Part shown: positions 6,985-14,940 of the stretch, one piece after another
Layout: each line of letters opens with the position of its first letter
Position numbering within the stretch: position 1 is the stretch's first letter
Assembly: GCA_030613765.1 (NCBI GenBank)
Contig: JAUWLI010000008.1
Coordinates: 1-22,184, forward strand
Source of the DNA: Phycisphaerae bacterium
Lineage (GTDB): Bacteria; Planctomycetota; Phycisphaerae; Sedimentisphaerales; SG8-4
Length of the DNA stretch: 22,184 nucleotides
Reading direction: 5' to 3'
The notes under the pieces: generated by a model
What the model saw: the letters and a program-made list of their open reading frames with translations, nothing else
Told to the model about the DNA's origin: nothing
The model's database searches: none
Translations under genes and position numbers: made by a program

Positions 6985-7473
6985 ATGCCAGGAGATGCTT
7001 TTTTGCAGATTGAAGGAATCCCAGGTGAAAGCACCGACGAGAAACATAAGGATTGGATTGAGATTCTCTCTTACTCTCACGGTGTTTCGCAGAGTGGCGC
7101 AGGGTCACGAAGCTCCGGCGGTGCAGCCACTTCCGGGCGGTGTACCCACCAGGATTTCTCCATTGTTAAGACGCTTGACAAGGCGTCACCGGAACTGAAT
7201 CTTCACTGCTGCAACGGCAAGCACATTAAGAAAATAACATTGGAACTCTGCCGTGCCACCGGGGACAAGCAGCCATATATGGATTACCTCTTTGAGGATG
7301 TTATCGTCTCCTCGGTCAGCATCGGCGGTGGGGGCGGCGGTATCCCGACAGAATCAGTGACTTTCAATTATGGTAAGATGAAGTGGACCTATATTGAAAC
7401 GGACCACGAAACGGGTAAGAAGCTTGGGCAAATCGAGAAATGGTGGGACTTGATCGGCAATAAGGGTGGTTAA
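6985..7473 (+). CDS. hcp: T6SS tube protein Hcp (TssD)
   Basis: Hcp (162 aa) forms hexameric rings that stack into the expelled inner tube and can chaperone small effectors. The sequence opens with DAFLQIEGIPGESTDEKHKD, followed by WIEILSYSHGVSQSG, then CTHQDFSIVKTLDKASPEL, and ends with SVTFNYGKMKWTYIETD; all are Hcp (PF05638-type) blocks. Size is standard, with no C-terminal effector extension. The ATG has AAGGAG 9 nt upstream (6971-6976). It lies between tssC and tagJ, and a strong hairpin follows within 45 nt, which could protect an abundant hcp transcript. The Gly-rich stretch (SIGGGGGGIP, ~113-122) is longer than I would expect in the loop. Confidence 0.97.
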   Translation: MPGDAFLQIEGIPGESTDEKHKDWIEILSYSHGVSQSGAGSRSSGGAATSGRCTHQDFSIVKTLDKASPELNLHCCNGKHIKKITLELCRATGDKQPYMDYLFEDVIVSSVSIGGGGGGIPTESVTFNYGKMKWTYIETDHETGKKLGQIEKWWDLIGNKGG

Positions 7474-7502
7474 TACCGCCATCTTGTTGTCTGATAACTA
7501 CG

Positions 7503-7548
7503 CCACCGGCTAAACTGCCTGGCAAGGGCCAGGCACGATAGCCAGCGG
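7503..7548 (+). promoter_or_regulatory. Intercistronic hairpin between hcp and tagJ
   Basis: TGCCTGGC (7516-7523) and GCCAGGCA (7528-7535) form a perfect 8-bp stem with loop AAGG. Outside a 4x4 internal loop the flanks CCACCGGCT (7503-7511) and AGCCAGCGG (7540-7548) can pair at 7 of 9 positions. No T-tract follows, so it is not a classical terminator. A role in stabilising the hcp 3' end, or in lowering downstream expression relative to hcp, is inferred. Confidence 0.6.
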
Positions 7549-7563
7549 CTGGAGACTGTTACT

Positions 7564-8391
7564 ATGCAAGCGGAAGAACTGTTGCGAGCAGGCCAACTTG
7601 AAGAGGCATTGGCGGCGTTAGAAGGACAGGTGCGTTCCGATCCGGCCGACGCCAAGCTCCGTGTTTTCCTGTTCCAGCTCTTGGCCGTTATGGGAGATTG
7701 GGAGCGGGCTCTGAGCCAGCTTAACGTCGCAGCGGATCTTGATGCGTTGAATTTACTGATGGCCCAGGTTTGCCGAGCGGCGCTCAATTGCGAGGCGTTG
7801 CGGGCTGAGGTGTTTGCCGGCAAACGTTCGCCGCTTATCTTTGGAGAGCCCGATGAATGGGTTGGTTGGCTCGTTCAGGCCAATCAACTGATTGCCGAAG
7901 GAAAGTATCAAGGCGCCCAGAAATTACGAGAGCGAGCGTTTGACGCGGCACCTGCCATTGCCGGCTCTATCGACAATCAACAGTTTGAGTGGATCGCAGA
8001 CGTGGATTCCAGGCTTGGCCCGGTACTCGAAGCTATTGTTGATGGTAAGTATTATTGGATACCTTTCACCGCAATTAAAGGGATTCGAATTGAACCGCCC
8101 ACTGATCTTAGAGACATGGTTTGGTGTCCTGCTCAGTTCACCTGGGCCAATAGCGGTGAAGCTGCTGGTTTCATACCGACACGGTATCCTGGTTCGGAAT
8201 CCAGTGAAGATAGTGCTATTCAACTATCGCGTAAGACCGAGTGGGCTGAGCAACCTGGTGATACGTACCTTGGCCTGGGGCAGCGTGTGTTTGCCACAGA
8301 CATAGATGAATTTCCGCTGATGCAAGTACGACAAGTAGACCTGGACAATTTAGAACCTGACCAGCAGAGCGGTGAGATAAGTAATGGCTGA
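7564..8391 (+). CDS. tagJ: T6SS accessory protein TagJ (ImpE family)
   Basis: TagJ/ImpE (275 aa) is a cytoplasmic accessory; the Pseudomonas homologue HsiE1 binds the N-terminal helix of TssB. The N-terminal half is TPR-like and helical (LLRAGQLEEALAALEGQVRS, then LRVFLFQLLAVMGDWERAL). The C-terminal half carries the family core FEWIADVDSRLGPVLEAIVD, KYYWIPFTAIKGIRIEPPTD and FIPTRYPGSE. Length matches the family. ATG at 7564 has GGAG 9 nt upstream (7551-7554). The gene overlaps tssE by 8 bp, implying coupled translation. Its position between hcp and tssE is the same as in Pseudomonas H1-type clusters. Confidence 0.95.
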   Translation: MQAEELLRAGQLEEALAALEGQVRSDPADAKLRVFLFQLLAVMGDWERALSQLNVAADLDALNLLMAQVCRAALNCEALRAEVFAGKRSPLIFGEPDEWVGWLVQANQLIAEGKYQGAQKLRERAFDAAPAIAGSIDNQQFEWIADVDSRLGPVLEAIVDGKYYWIPFTAIKGIRIEPPTDLRDMVWCPAQFTWANSGEAAGFIPTRYPGSESSEDSAIQLSRKTEWAEQPGDTYLGLGQRVFATDIDEFPLMQVRQVDLDNLEPDQQSGEISNG

Positions 8392-8890
8392 AATTGCGCC
8401 TATCGAACGTCTACAGCCATGTTTGCTTGACCGCCTCACTGATGATGAACCTGAGGCCTCAAGGGAAAGCCGGGACCAGCACGTCGTGTCACTGCGAAAA
8501 TACAGAAAAGCAGTGCTTCACGACGTTGAGATGTTATTCAACTCCAGGGCATATCCCTTACATGACATGATATATGAGTTCGGCGAGGTGGCACGGTCCG
8601 TATTGAACTACGGGATCCCCGACCTGTCTGGCACAAGCATCTCTGGTGGGGATGCATCTGAACTTGAGGCACAGTTGAAGCAGGCCCTGAAGAATTTTGA
8701 GCCACGCATTTCACATAAGGCGTTATCGGTTCATATGGTTTCTTCCCCCGATACCCATGATATAAGGACCCTCTTGTTCGAGATTTCAGGCGAGTTGTGG
8801 GCGCGACCCCTGCCGGACCGCCTTTTTATAAAGACAGAAGTAGACTTGGAAACCGGACACTGCAAATGGAAAGGAGAGCCAGGTGGATAG
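8384..8890 (+). CDS. tssE: T6SS baseplate protein TssE (gp25-like)
   Basis: TssE (168 aa) is the baseplate wedge component related to phage T4 gp25 that starts sheath polymerisation. The opening ERLQPCLLDRLTDDEPEA, the central RKYRKAVLHDVEMLFNSR and ARSVLNYGIPDLSG, and FEPRISHKALSVHM (gp25 core) are all characteristic. Length is normal. It starts within the end of tagJ (ATG 8384, with GGTGAG 7 nt upstream) and overlaps tssF by 8 bp, so tagJ-tssE-tssF are tightly coupled. Confidence 0.96.
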   Translation: MAEIAPIERLQPCLLDRLTDDEPEASRESRDQHVVSLRKYRKAVLHDVEMLFNSRAYPLHDMIYEFGEVARSVLNYGIPDLSGTSISGGDASELEAQLKQALKNFEPRISHKALSVHMVSSPDTHDIRTLLFEISGELWARPLPDRLFIKTEVDLETGHCKWKGEPGG

Positions 8891-10760
8891 GCGGATGCTG
8901 GATTTGTACAATCGTGAACTTGCCTATCTTCGGGCCATGGGGGCCGAGTTTGCAAAGGAGTTTCCGAAAATAGCGGGGCGCCTCGGTGGATTGGATGAGT
9001 TTCAACCGTGCCGTGACCCATTTGTCGAAAGACTTTTAGAGGGATTCGCTTTCCTTGCTGCTCGGGTACAACTCAAACTAAACGCAGAATTCCCAAGATT
9101 TACACAGTCCTTGCTGGAAACCATTTATCCCTACTATCTGGCACCTACTCCCTCTGTGTGCATCGTTCAGTTCGAACCGGACCTGAAAGAGACCGGATTG
9201 GCCGATGGTTTCTTGATTCCCCGTGGTTCATCGCTTTTCAGTTTGCTGGGCAAAGGGGAGCAAACCCGATGTGAATATCGCACGGCACAGAATGTGAATC
9301 TATGGCCTGTTCAGGTACAACAGGCAAATTACTACACACGTGAGTTGGCCTCGCTTGAAGTACCGAATCTTCCCGATGTCAAAGCCGGAATTAGGATCCG
9401 AATACAGTCTCCCTCCGGGCTCAAGATTAGCAAGTTGAAACTGGACTCGTTGCTTTTGCATCTTATGGGGACGGGTGAAATCCCAATGCATTTATACGAG
9501 CAGTTTTTCGCAAACATCGTGGCGGTCGTAGTGCAACATGCGGCTAAACCTGTAAAGTGGAGACATATTATCGATGCTTCCTGCATCAGATGCGCAGGTT
9601 TTGATGACCGGCAAAAATTACTTCCTTATGATGCCAGATCTTTCCAGGGGTATCGACTACTACATGAATACTTTGCATTTCCCCAGCGATTTATGTTTGT
9701 TGAAATTACAGGCCTGAGCGTCCCAATCAAGCGTTGTGACGGAAATGAACTGGACATCATTATTCTGCTCAACGAATTCAAACCTGAACTTGAGGCTGCA
9801 ATCAGCCGTAATAATTTCGGGTTGTTCTGTACACCTGCAATCAATCTATTTGAAAAACGGTTGGACCGTATACCTGTCTCAGATAAATCTTTTGAGTTTC
9901 ACGTTGTCCCTGACCGAACCAAAGCGCAGGACTTTGAAGTTTATAAAATTTCCAGGGTGGTTGGCTATGGGGCAGCTTCCGGCTCTAAACAGGTTCAGGA
10001 GTTTTCTCCTTTCTATCTGGCAAGAGATACGGGAAACGGCGATACGAGTGGCTATTACATTACAAACCGGGTTCCGAGACCCTATTCAGAAAGGGAAAAA
10101 CTGAAAGGTCGAAGATCGAAAAGTTATGCGGGGAGCGAGGTTTACATATCACTTGTTGATTCCACCGCCGCACCGTATAGTGCCGACATTACGCAATTGG
10201 GTGCCGAAGCCCTTTGCACAAACCGTGATTTGCCACTGCACATGGCAGTCGGGCAGTCAGCTTCCGACTTCACTATGGCCAAAACGGCGCCTTGCACATC
10301 AATCCGCTGTCTCGGTGCTCCCACTTCGCCCAGGCCCTCGCAGGCCGAGGGAGAGGTTCCCTGGCGCGTTATTAGCCATCTGTCGTTAAATTATTTGTCT
10401 CTCTCCGACGACGGTGAAGGGGCTTCAGCACTTCGCGACATTTTGAAACTATATAGCGATAACAATGATTTACAAACTCGTAAACAAATAGAAGGTGTCA
10501 AGTCCATAAGCTGCAATCCGATCACGCGCAGGCTCACGAAGAAAGGTTCAATCGCATTTGCACGTGGGCTGGAGGTTACAGTAACTTTTGAAGAAGCAGC
10601 TTTTGAGGGAACCGGGGTGTTTCTACTTGGTGCCGTCCTCGCACAATTCTTTGCCAAGTATGTTTCGGTCAATTCTTTTACGGAAACTGTCGTGAAAACA
10701 CGCGAACGTGGAGAGATTATGAGATGGACCATGAGACAGGGGCTGCGTCCCATTCTTTAA
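8883..10760 (+). CDS. tssF: T6SS baseplate protein TssF (VasA/ImpG family)
   Basis: TssF (625 aa) forms the baseplate wedge with TssG, TssE and TssK. The start is GTG 8883: the protein then begins (M)DRRMLDLYNRELAYLRAMG, the near-universal TssF N-terminus, and AAGGAG (8871-8876) stands 6 nt upstream. Other family blocks are DPFVERLLEGFAFLAARVQL (~46-65), the YPYYLAPTPS stretch (~86-95) and the C-terminal WRVISHLSLNYLSL followed by RGLEVTVTFEE. Length is typical (~590-630). It overlaps tssE by 8 bp and tssG by 37 bp. There is no sign of disruption. Confidence 0.97.
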   Translation: MDRRMLDLYNRELAYLRAMGAEFAKEFPKIAGRLGGLDEFQPCRDPFVERLLEGFAFLAARVQLKLNAEFPRFTQSLLETIYPYYLAPTPSVCIVQFEPDLKETGLADGFLIPRGSSLFSLLGKGEQTRCEYRTAQNVNLWPVQVQQANYYTRELASLEVPNLPDVKAGIRIRIQSPSGLKISKLKLDSLLLHLMGTGEIPMHLYEQFFANIVAVVVQHAAKPVKWRHIIDASCIRCAGFDDRQKLLPYDARSFQGYRLLHEYFAFPQRFMFVEITGLSVPIKRCDGNELDIIILLNEFKPELEAAISRNNFGLFCTPAINLFEKRLDRIPVSDKSFEFHVVPDRTKAQDFEVYKISRVVGYGAASGSKQVQEFSPFYLARDTGNGDTSGYYITNRVPRPYSEREKLKGRRSKSYAGSEVYISLVDSTAAPYSADITQLGAEALCTNRDLPLHMAVGQSASDFTMAKTAPCTSIRCLGAPTSPRPSQAEGEVPWRVISHLSLNYLSLSDDGEGASALRDILKLYSDNNDLQTRKQIEGVKSISCNPITRRLTKKGSIAFARGLEVTVTFEEAAFEGTGVFLLGAVLAQFFAKYVSVNSFTETVVKTRERGEIMRWTMRQGLRPIL

Positions 10761-11743
10761 ACCAAAGATTGCAGGAACGCCCTTATGATTTTGATTTCTT
10801 CCAGGCTGTACGCAGACTTGAATCTGCTCATCCTCACCTGCCGCGAGTAGGGTACTCACAGCGGCCGCAGGAAGACCTGATTAGATTCTGCCAAAAGGTA
10901 TCCTTGGCGTTTGAGCCTTCAGCCATCGAAGCTTACTTCGAACATGCAGATGAAGGTGTGGACCGGTTGTTTGTTACGTTTCTCGGCCTTCTGGGTACCA
11001 ACGGTCCCATGCCGTTGTGCATAACTGAATATGTGTATGACCGACTGCACAACCACAGAGACAAAACCCTTGCCAATTTCCTTGATATATTCAATCATCG
11101 GATGATATCTCTGTTCTATCGGGCATGGGCGTGTAACCAACAGACTGTAAGCCATGACCGCAGGGAAGAGGACCGGTTCGCATTTTATATTGGCAGTCTG
11201 TTTGGAATAGGAATGGACTCGTTTTTCAACAGGGACGCTGTTCCTGACGTTGCAAAACTTCATTATGCCGGGCGTCTCAGTTGTCAGACTAAAAATCCCG
11301 AAGGCTTACAGGAGATTCTTCACGATTATTTTGGTGTGCCCGTAGCGATCGAAGAGTTTGTTGAGCAGTGGATAGGACTTCCGAGAGAGTATTGTTGCCA
11401 ACTTGGAAAATCTCCCGATAATGCGAGTCTGGGATCGACATCGATTGTGGGCTCCCGTTTCCTGGAATGTCAACAAAAGTTTAGGATTAAATGTGGACCG
11501 ATGAGCTTCTCTGATTACGAGCGCCTGTTGCCGGGTAGTGAGAGTCTCGGCCGATTTGTGACTTGGATCAGGAATTATATCGGAGACGAATTGAGCTGGG
11601 AGCTTAACCTGGTGTTGCGGCACGAAGAGATTCCGAGGATTTGTCTTGGAGAAGTTGGGCAATTGGGATGGACTACATGGCTGGGCAGTCAAAAGTTCGA
11701 AAAGGACGCCGATAACCTCGTATTACAGAATCTGACTGCGTAA
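10724..11743 (+). CDS. tssG: T6SS baseplate protein TssG (VasB/ImpH family)
   Basis: TssG (339 aa) partners TssF in the baseplate wedge. Diagnostic blocks are RPYDFDFFQAVRRLES (near 19-34), VSLAFEPSAIE, TFLGLLGTNGPMPLCITEYV (~87-106), FLDIFNHRMISLFYRAW (~119-135) and the C-terminal LVLRHEEIPRICLG, LGWTTWLG. ATG 10724 lies 37 bp inside the end of tssF; GGAGAG sits about 8 nt upstream. Length is normal. A 110-nt gap with a good promoter follows, where clpV lies in some related clusters. Confidence 0.96.
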   Translation: MDHETGAASHSLNQRLQERPYDFDFFQAVRRLESAHPHLPRVGYSQRPQEDLIRFCQKVSLAFEPSAIEAYFEHADEGVDRLFVTFLGLLGTNGPMPLCITEYVYDRLHNHRDKTLANFLDIFNHRMISLFYRAWACNQQTVSHDRREEDRFAFYIGSLFGIGMDSFFNRDAVPDVAKLHYAGRLSCQTKNPEGLQEILHDYFGVPVAIEEFVEQWIGLPREYCCQLGKSPDNASLGSTSIVGSRFLECQQKFRIKCGPMSFSDYERLLPGSESLGRFVTWIRNYIGDELSWELNLVLRHEEIPRICLGEVGQLGWTTWLGSQKFEKDADNLVLQNLTA

Positions 11744-11776
11744 CCGAACTTTGGAGATCTGAGCTATAAATTACGG

Positions 11777-11804
11777 TTGACAAGGCAAAAGAACGAGAGA
11801 TAAT
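11777..11804 (+). promoter_or_regulatory. Internal promoter before the 311-aa gene and tssKLM-tagF
   Basis: TTGACA (11777-11782, 6/6), a 16-bp spacer and GATAAT (11799-11804, 5/6 to TATAAT) lie in the 110-nt gap after tssG. The expected start near 11811 gives a ~43-nt leader to the GTG at 11854. In that leader a 23-codon frame (ATG 11810) overlaps the GTG out of frame; it may be chance. This would allow TssK, membrane complex and TagF expression independent of the tssA promoter. Confidence 0.65.
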
Positions 11805-11853
11805 TGTTTATGATGGATTACGGATATATTTTTACAGAGAGGATTGTAATATC

Positions 11854-12789
11854 GTGCCAAAAAGTGTTAGAAAAAACTTAGGGGATTGTGTCTCCGAGAC
11901 GGCAAACCGTCTTCGTCTGATTCAAGTTGATTTTGCAAACGACAGCGAACAGACGCGAATAGGTTATCTAAGCGAAGAAATAAAACGTATTTTAAAAACG
12001 GTAATGCCTGAGCAGCGGAAGGTGTTCTTAGAAACATTGATGGAAAGATTTCCCACAGGCCATCCTGGCACTACGCTCACAGATGAGCAGCCGCAGGCAC
12101 AAGATCGACCCGAGATTGAAGTGGAAGAACTTAGAGATCCCGAGCTTGCCATTAGCCGCCTCCTGGAATTGATCCCTATGCTTTCAGATGAACAGAAGGA
12201 GCTGGCCGCCAGACGCTTACAGGAAGCTGGTCTTGGTGCGCCGGTGGCGACCCAGAATTATTCCGTTGAGTTCACCCAGGATTTAGGGGCCAGGCTTGGG
12301 TTCGGGGATGTGCCGGATATCAAGGCGGACCGGCTTGCGGAAATGATTGTTTTCCTTGCGGACTTTGTTTTTAAGCTTGAACCTTTGATCTGGAACACAT
12401 GGCGCATGCTGTCACCTCGTTCCAGCATTCGTCCGTCTGCTAATTTAAAGAAAACAATAGGCCAGTTCATCTGTAGTGCCTCTGATACACCTGACAAGAA
12501 AGCTGAAGATGAACTAAGAATGCTGCAGCGGCTTATAGCAGCCATCACCACGGCAGTAGGGCGGGTTGGCAGCCAGTTTGCCAAGCGGCACCTTGGCCGG
12601 TTTTCACCATCGGAAATCTCCACCCTGGTCCGAATGGAGCATGGAAGTGTTTTTGTTAGTCACGAAGTGAAATGCTGGCGTAAGTATCTCGAATTGGCCG
12701 AAACATTGACCGAGGGTTCGATCGAGGCGGAGATAAGAAAGGCTATTGCCGATTATGCAGAATCCTTGATAAAAGGGCCCGAACGGTGA
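11854..12789 (+). CDS. Unrecognised T6SS-cluster protein (311 aa)
   Basis: I do not recognise this protein with confidence. It starts at GTG 11854 with GAGGA 10 nt upstream, and ends 22 nt before tssK. No signal peptide, TM segment, Walker motif or FHA fold is visible. Residues 1-60 are basic and helical, ~60-95 are a Pro/Glu/Gln-rich acidic linker, and ~95-130 form a helical pair (AISRLLELIPMLSDEQKEL). From ~140 to 305 there is a helical domain with DLGARLGFGDVPDIK, LEPLIWNTWRMLSPRSSIRP, VGRVGSQFAKRHLGRFSP and VKCWRKYLELAETLTEG. The order of features in this last domain (helices, a basic turn, RFxP, aromatic KxWxxY-like segment) is faintly like the C-terminal domain of the T6SS FHA protein TagH, but this is impression, not alignment. 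It contains no AAA+ motif, so it is not ClpV. It is co-directional with tssK and has its own promoter. Confidence 0.8.
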   Translation: MPKSVRKNLGDCVSETANRLRLIQVDFANDSEQTRIGYLSEEIKRILKTVMPEQRKVFLETLMERFPTGHPGTTLTDEQPQAQDRPEIEVEELRDPELAISRLLELIPMLSDEQKELAARRLQEAGLGAPVATQNYSVEFTQDLGARLGFGDVPDIKADRLAEMIVFLADFVFKLEPLIWNTWRMLSPRSSIRPSANLKKTIGQFICSASDTPDKKAEDELRMLQRLIAAITTAVGRVGSQFAKRHLGRFSPSEISTLVRMEHGSVFVSHEVKCWRKYLELAETLTEGSIEAEIRKAIADYAESLIKGPER

Positions 12790-12811
12790 ACTTTGTACAA
12801 AGGAACAATTT

Positions 12812-14200
12812 ATGACCATAAAAGGTGAAATTCACTGGTGTGAAGGTCTCTTCCTTCAGCCTCATCATCTTCAGTCTATGCAGAGGCAAATCCTTGAGAA
12901 GTTTACCAGAGAACATCGCCTCCGCTGGAATTATCCTTATGGTGTAATCGAAGTGAGGATTTCTGATGACCAGCTGGAAAACATGCGAGTTTCCTTTGAC
13001 CGGCTTCGGGTTATTATGCCCAGCGGACTCGAGGTGAATGTCCCTGATAATGCTACCCTCCCATCGCTCGATATTAAAGAGGCGTTTGCCTCAAGCGGAG
13101 CCCCGCTTACAGTGAGCCTGGGAGTGCCCCTGTGGTCACCTTCCCGTGCCAATGTGATTGAGAAAGGTACAGACCAGGATTGGCGTGCTAAGCGTATGTA
13201 TCATGTTACTGAGATTGAAAAGGCCGATGAAAACACCGGCGAAAATCCGCAGCCAATCCTCGTTCGACAGATAAATGCCAGGCTTTTGCTGGATAGCGAT
13301 GATCAGTCAGATCTTGAGGTGCTGCCGTTGCTGAGGATTGTCCACGCCGTGGGTGAGGATGTTGGAATACCTCGTCGTGATACGGAATACATTCCCCCAT
13401 GTCTGGTTGTCAATGGCTCACCGGTGCTTGCCGAGCTGCTTCGAGATATCACTAATCAGGTTATTGCCAGCCGAAACGAGTTGGTGGTCCAGATTAACCG
13501 AGGGGGTTTCAGCGTTGATACCATGCGTGGTGTCCAATTTGAACAAATGCTCCGCCTCAGGACACTCAACCGTTTTAGTGCTCGGCTTGGCACGCTCATC
13601 CAGGCTCCAGGTGGCGTTATGCCGTTCGAAATGTACCTGGAGTTAAAACAGATGCTTGCTGAGCTTGCTGCCTTGCGTCCGGACCGCGACCAGTTCGAGA
13701 CGGCTGATTACGACCACGACAATCCGGCAATTGCTTTCAAGGAGATTTGTACCAAGATCAGAGGGTTGCTCAAGGGCGTTGTCCCGGCGCGATTCATGAA
13801 GGCAGCCTTTACGATGGCCCCGGAGCAAAACATCCTGGTTGCGAATCTCACCGAGGAGATGCTTTCGCAGCCTAACGAGTATTTCCTTGCCATCAAAACA
13901 AATCAAGATCCTTCGGAGCTGACAAAATTGGTTCTGGATCGTGATAAGTTCAAACTCATGCCCGAGAGCCTTGCGAAGCAGCGGGTATTCGGTATTCAAC
14001 TCAACCAGGAATTGTATCCCCCGGTTGAGCTTCCGGCCCAGGTGGGGCTTCATTATTTTCGGTTGATACGTGGTGAGAGCGCGCGACTTTGGGATCGCGT
14101 AAAACAAGACAAGGTCCTTGCAGTGCGGTGGCCGGGAATTGAATCCTCTGATTATGAGATCACACTGTACATGACTATTCCGAGTACGGAGGAAAAGTAG
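12812..14200 (+). CDS. tssK: T6SS baseplate-membrane connector TssK (VasE/ImpJ family)
   Basis: TssK (462 aa) forms trimers that tie the baseplate wedges to the TssL/TssM membrane complex. The signature N-terminus IHWCEGLFLQPHHLQSMQRQ (residues ~6-25) is unmistakable. WNYPYGVIEVRISDDQLEN, PPCLVVNGSPVLAELLRDI and the C-terminal PAQVGLHYFRLIRGES are further family blocks. Length is usual (~440-460). ATG 12812 follows AAAGGA (12799-12804) by 7 nt. The stop codon abuts the tssL ATG, implying coupled translation. Confidence 0.97.
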   Translation: MTIKGEIHWCEGLFLQPHHLQSMQRQILEKFTREHRLRWNYPYGVIEVRISDDQLENMRVSFDRLRVIMPSGLEVNVPDNATLPSLDIKEAFASSGAPLTVSLGVPLWSPSRANVIEKGTDQDWRAKRMYHVTEIEKADENTGENPQPILVRQINARLLLDSDDQSDLEVLPLLRIVHAVGEDVGIPRRDTEYIPPCLVVNGSPVLAELLRDITNQVIASRNELVVQINRGGFSVDTMRGVQFEQMLRLRTLNRFSARLGTLIQAPGGVMPFEMYLELKQMLAELAALRPDRDQFETADYDHDNPAIAFKEICTKIRGLLKGVVPARFMKAAFTMAPEQNILVANLTEEMLSQPNEYFLAIKTNQDPSELTKLVLDRDKFKLMPESLAKQRVFGIQLNQELYPPVELPAQVGLHYFRLIRGESARLWDRVKQDKVLAVRWPGIESSDYEITLYMTIPSTEEK

Positions 14201-14920
14201 ATGACACTACTTGAGCTATGTGAGCCGCTTTTTCAGTACGTCGCTCGACTTAGCAGGTTGGCGCGTATGGGACACTCGATGGAAATGAACCAGGTTCGCA
14301 GCGATATAAAAAGAATTCTTGAAGAAATGAAGGCCAATGCGTCTGGTACCGCTGAATTGGTCAGTCAACACGAGAAGGTTGAATTACCTCTCTTATTCTT
14401 TACAGACTTCATGATCAAAGAAAGCAAACTGAGCTTTGCTGACGAATGGTTGGAGTTAGCTCGTGAGAGAAACGAATTAGCTGGAGACGAGAAATTCTTT
14501 GACCTGCTGGATGCGGACCTGGCTGATCCAAGTGATGCTGCCACGCAGAGGTTGGTAATCTTTTACACATGCCTCGGCTTGGGCTTTACGGGTATTTACG
14601 CCGGCCAGCAGGAGAGCATCCATCGACTCATGTCGAAAATCTCTGCCCGTATTTCCGGCATGATGGACGCGGATGAAAAGTCTTACGTTTCTCCGGAGGC
14701 CTATGAAAACGTGGATTCAAGAGACTTTGTGGAGCCACCCGGCGCAAAGCTGGTAGGTATCGGAATCGCCCTGATAGGTCTTATTATCGTTTGGAGCATT
14801 GCATATATGTTCTTGTTTATAAGGACCTCGGCAGGCGTTACAAATGCTCTCGACACTATTATTGAATATAGGGAAGTGTCTTCGTTCCTCACCGAATCTT
14901 CGTACGGTGATAACAATTAA
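14201..14920 (+). CDS. tssL: T6SS inner-membrane protein TssL (DotU/IcmH family)
   Basis: TssL (239 aa) is a C-tail-anchored inner-membrane protein that partners TssM. A cytosolic helical domain (1-180) with LLELCEPLFQYVARL, LPLLFFTDFMIKES (~62-75) and FYTCLGLGFTGIYAG (121-135) precedes one TM segment (~183-207, VGIGIALIGLIIVWSIAYMF). About 30 residues follow, presumably periplasmic, without a peptidoglycan-binding (OmpA-like) domain, so cell-wall anchoring must come from another protein. ATG 14201 directly follows the tssK stop; GGAGG (14188-14192) is 8 nt upstream. Confidence 0.95.
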   Translation: MTLLELCEPLFQYVARLSRLARMGHSMEMNQVRSDIKRILEEMKANASGTAELVSQHEKVELPLLFFTDFMIKESKLSFADEWLELARERNELAGDEKFFDLLDADLADPSDAATQRLVIFYTCLGLGFTGIYAGQQESIHRLMSKISARISGMMDADEKSYVSPEAYENVDSRDFVEPPGAKLVGIGIALIGLIIVWSIAYMFLFIRTSAGVTNALDTIIEYREVSSFLTESSYGDNN

Positions 14921-14940
14921 GCTGGAGAATTTATAGCATT

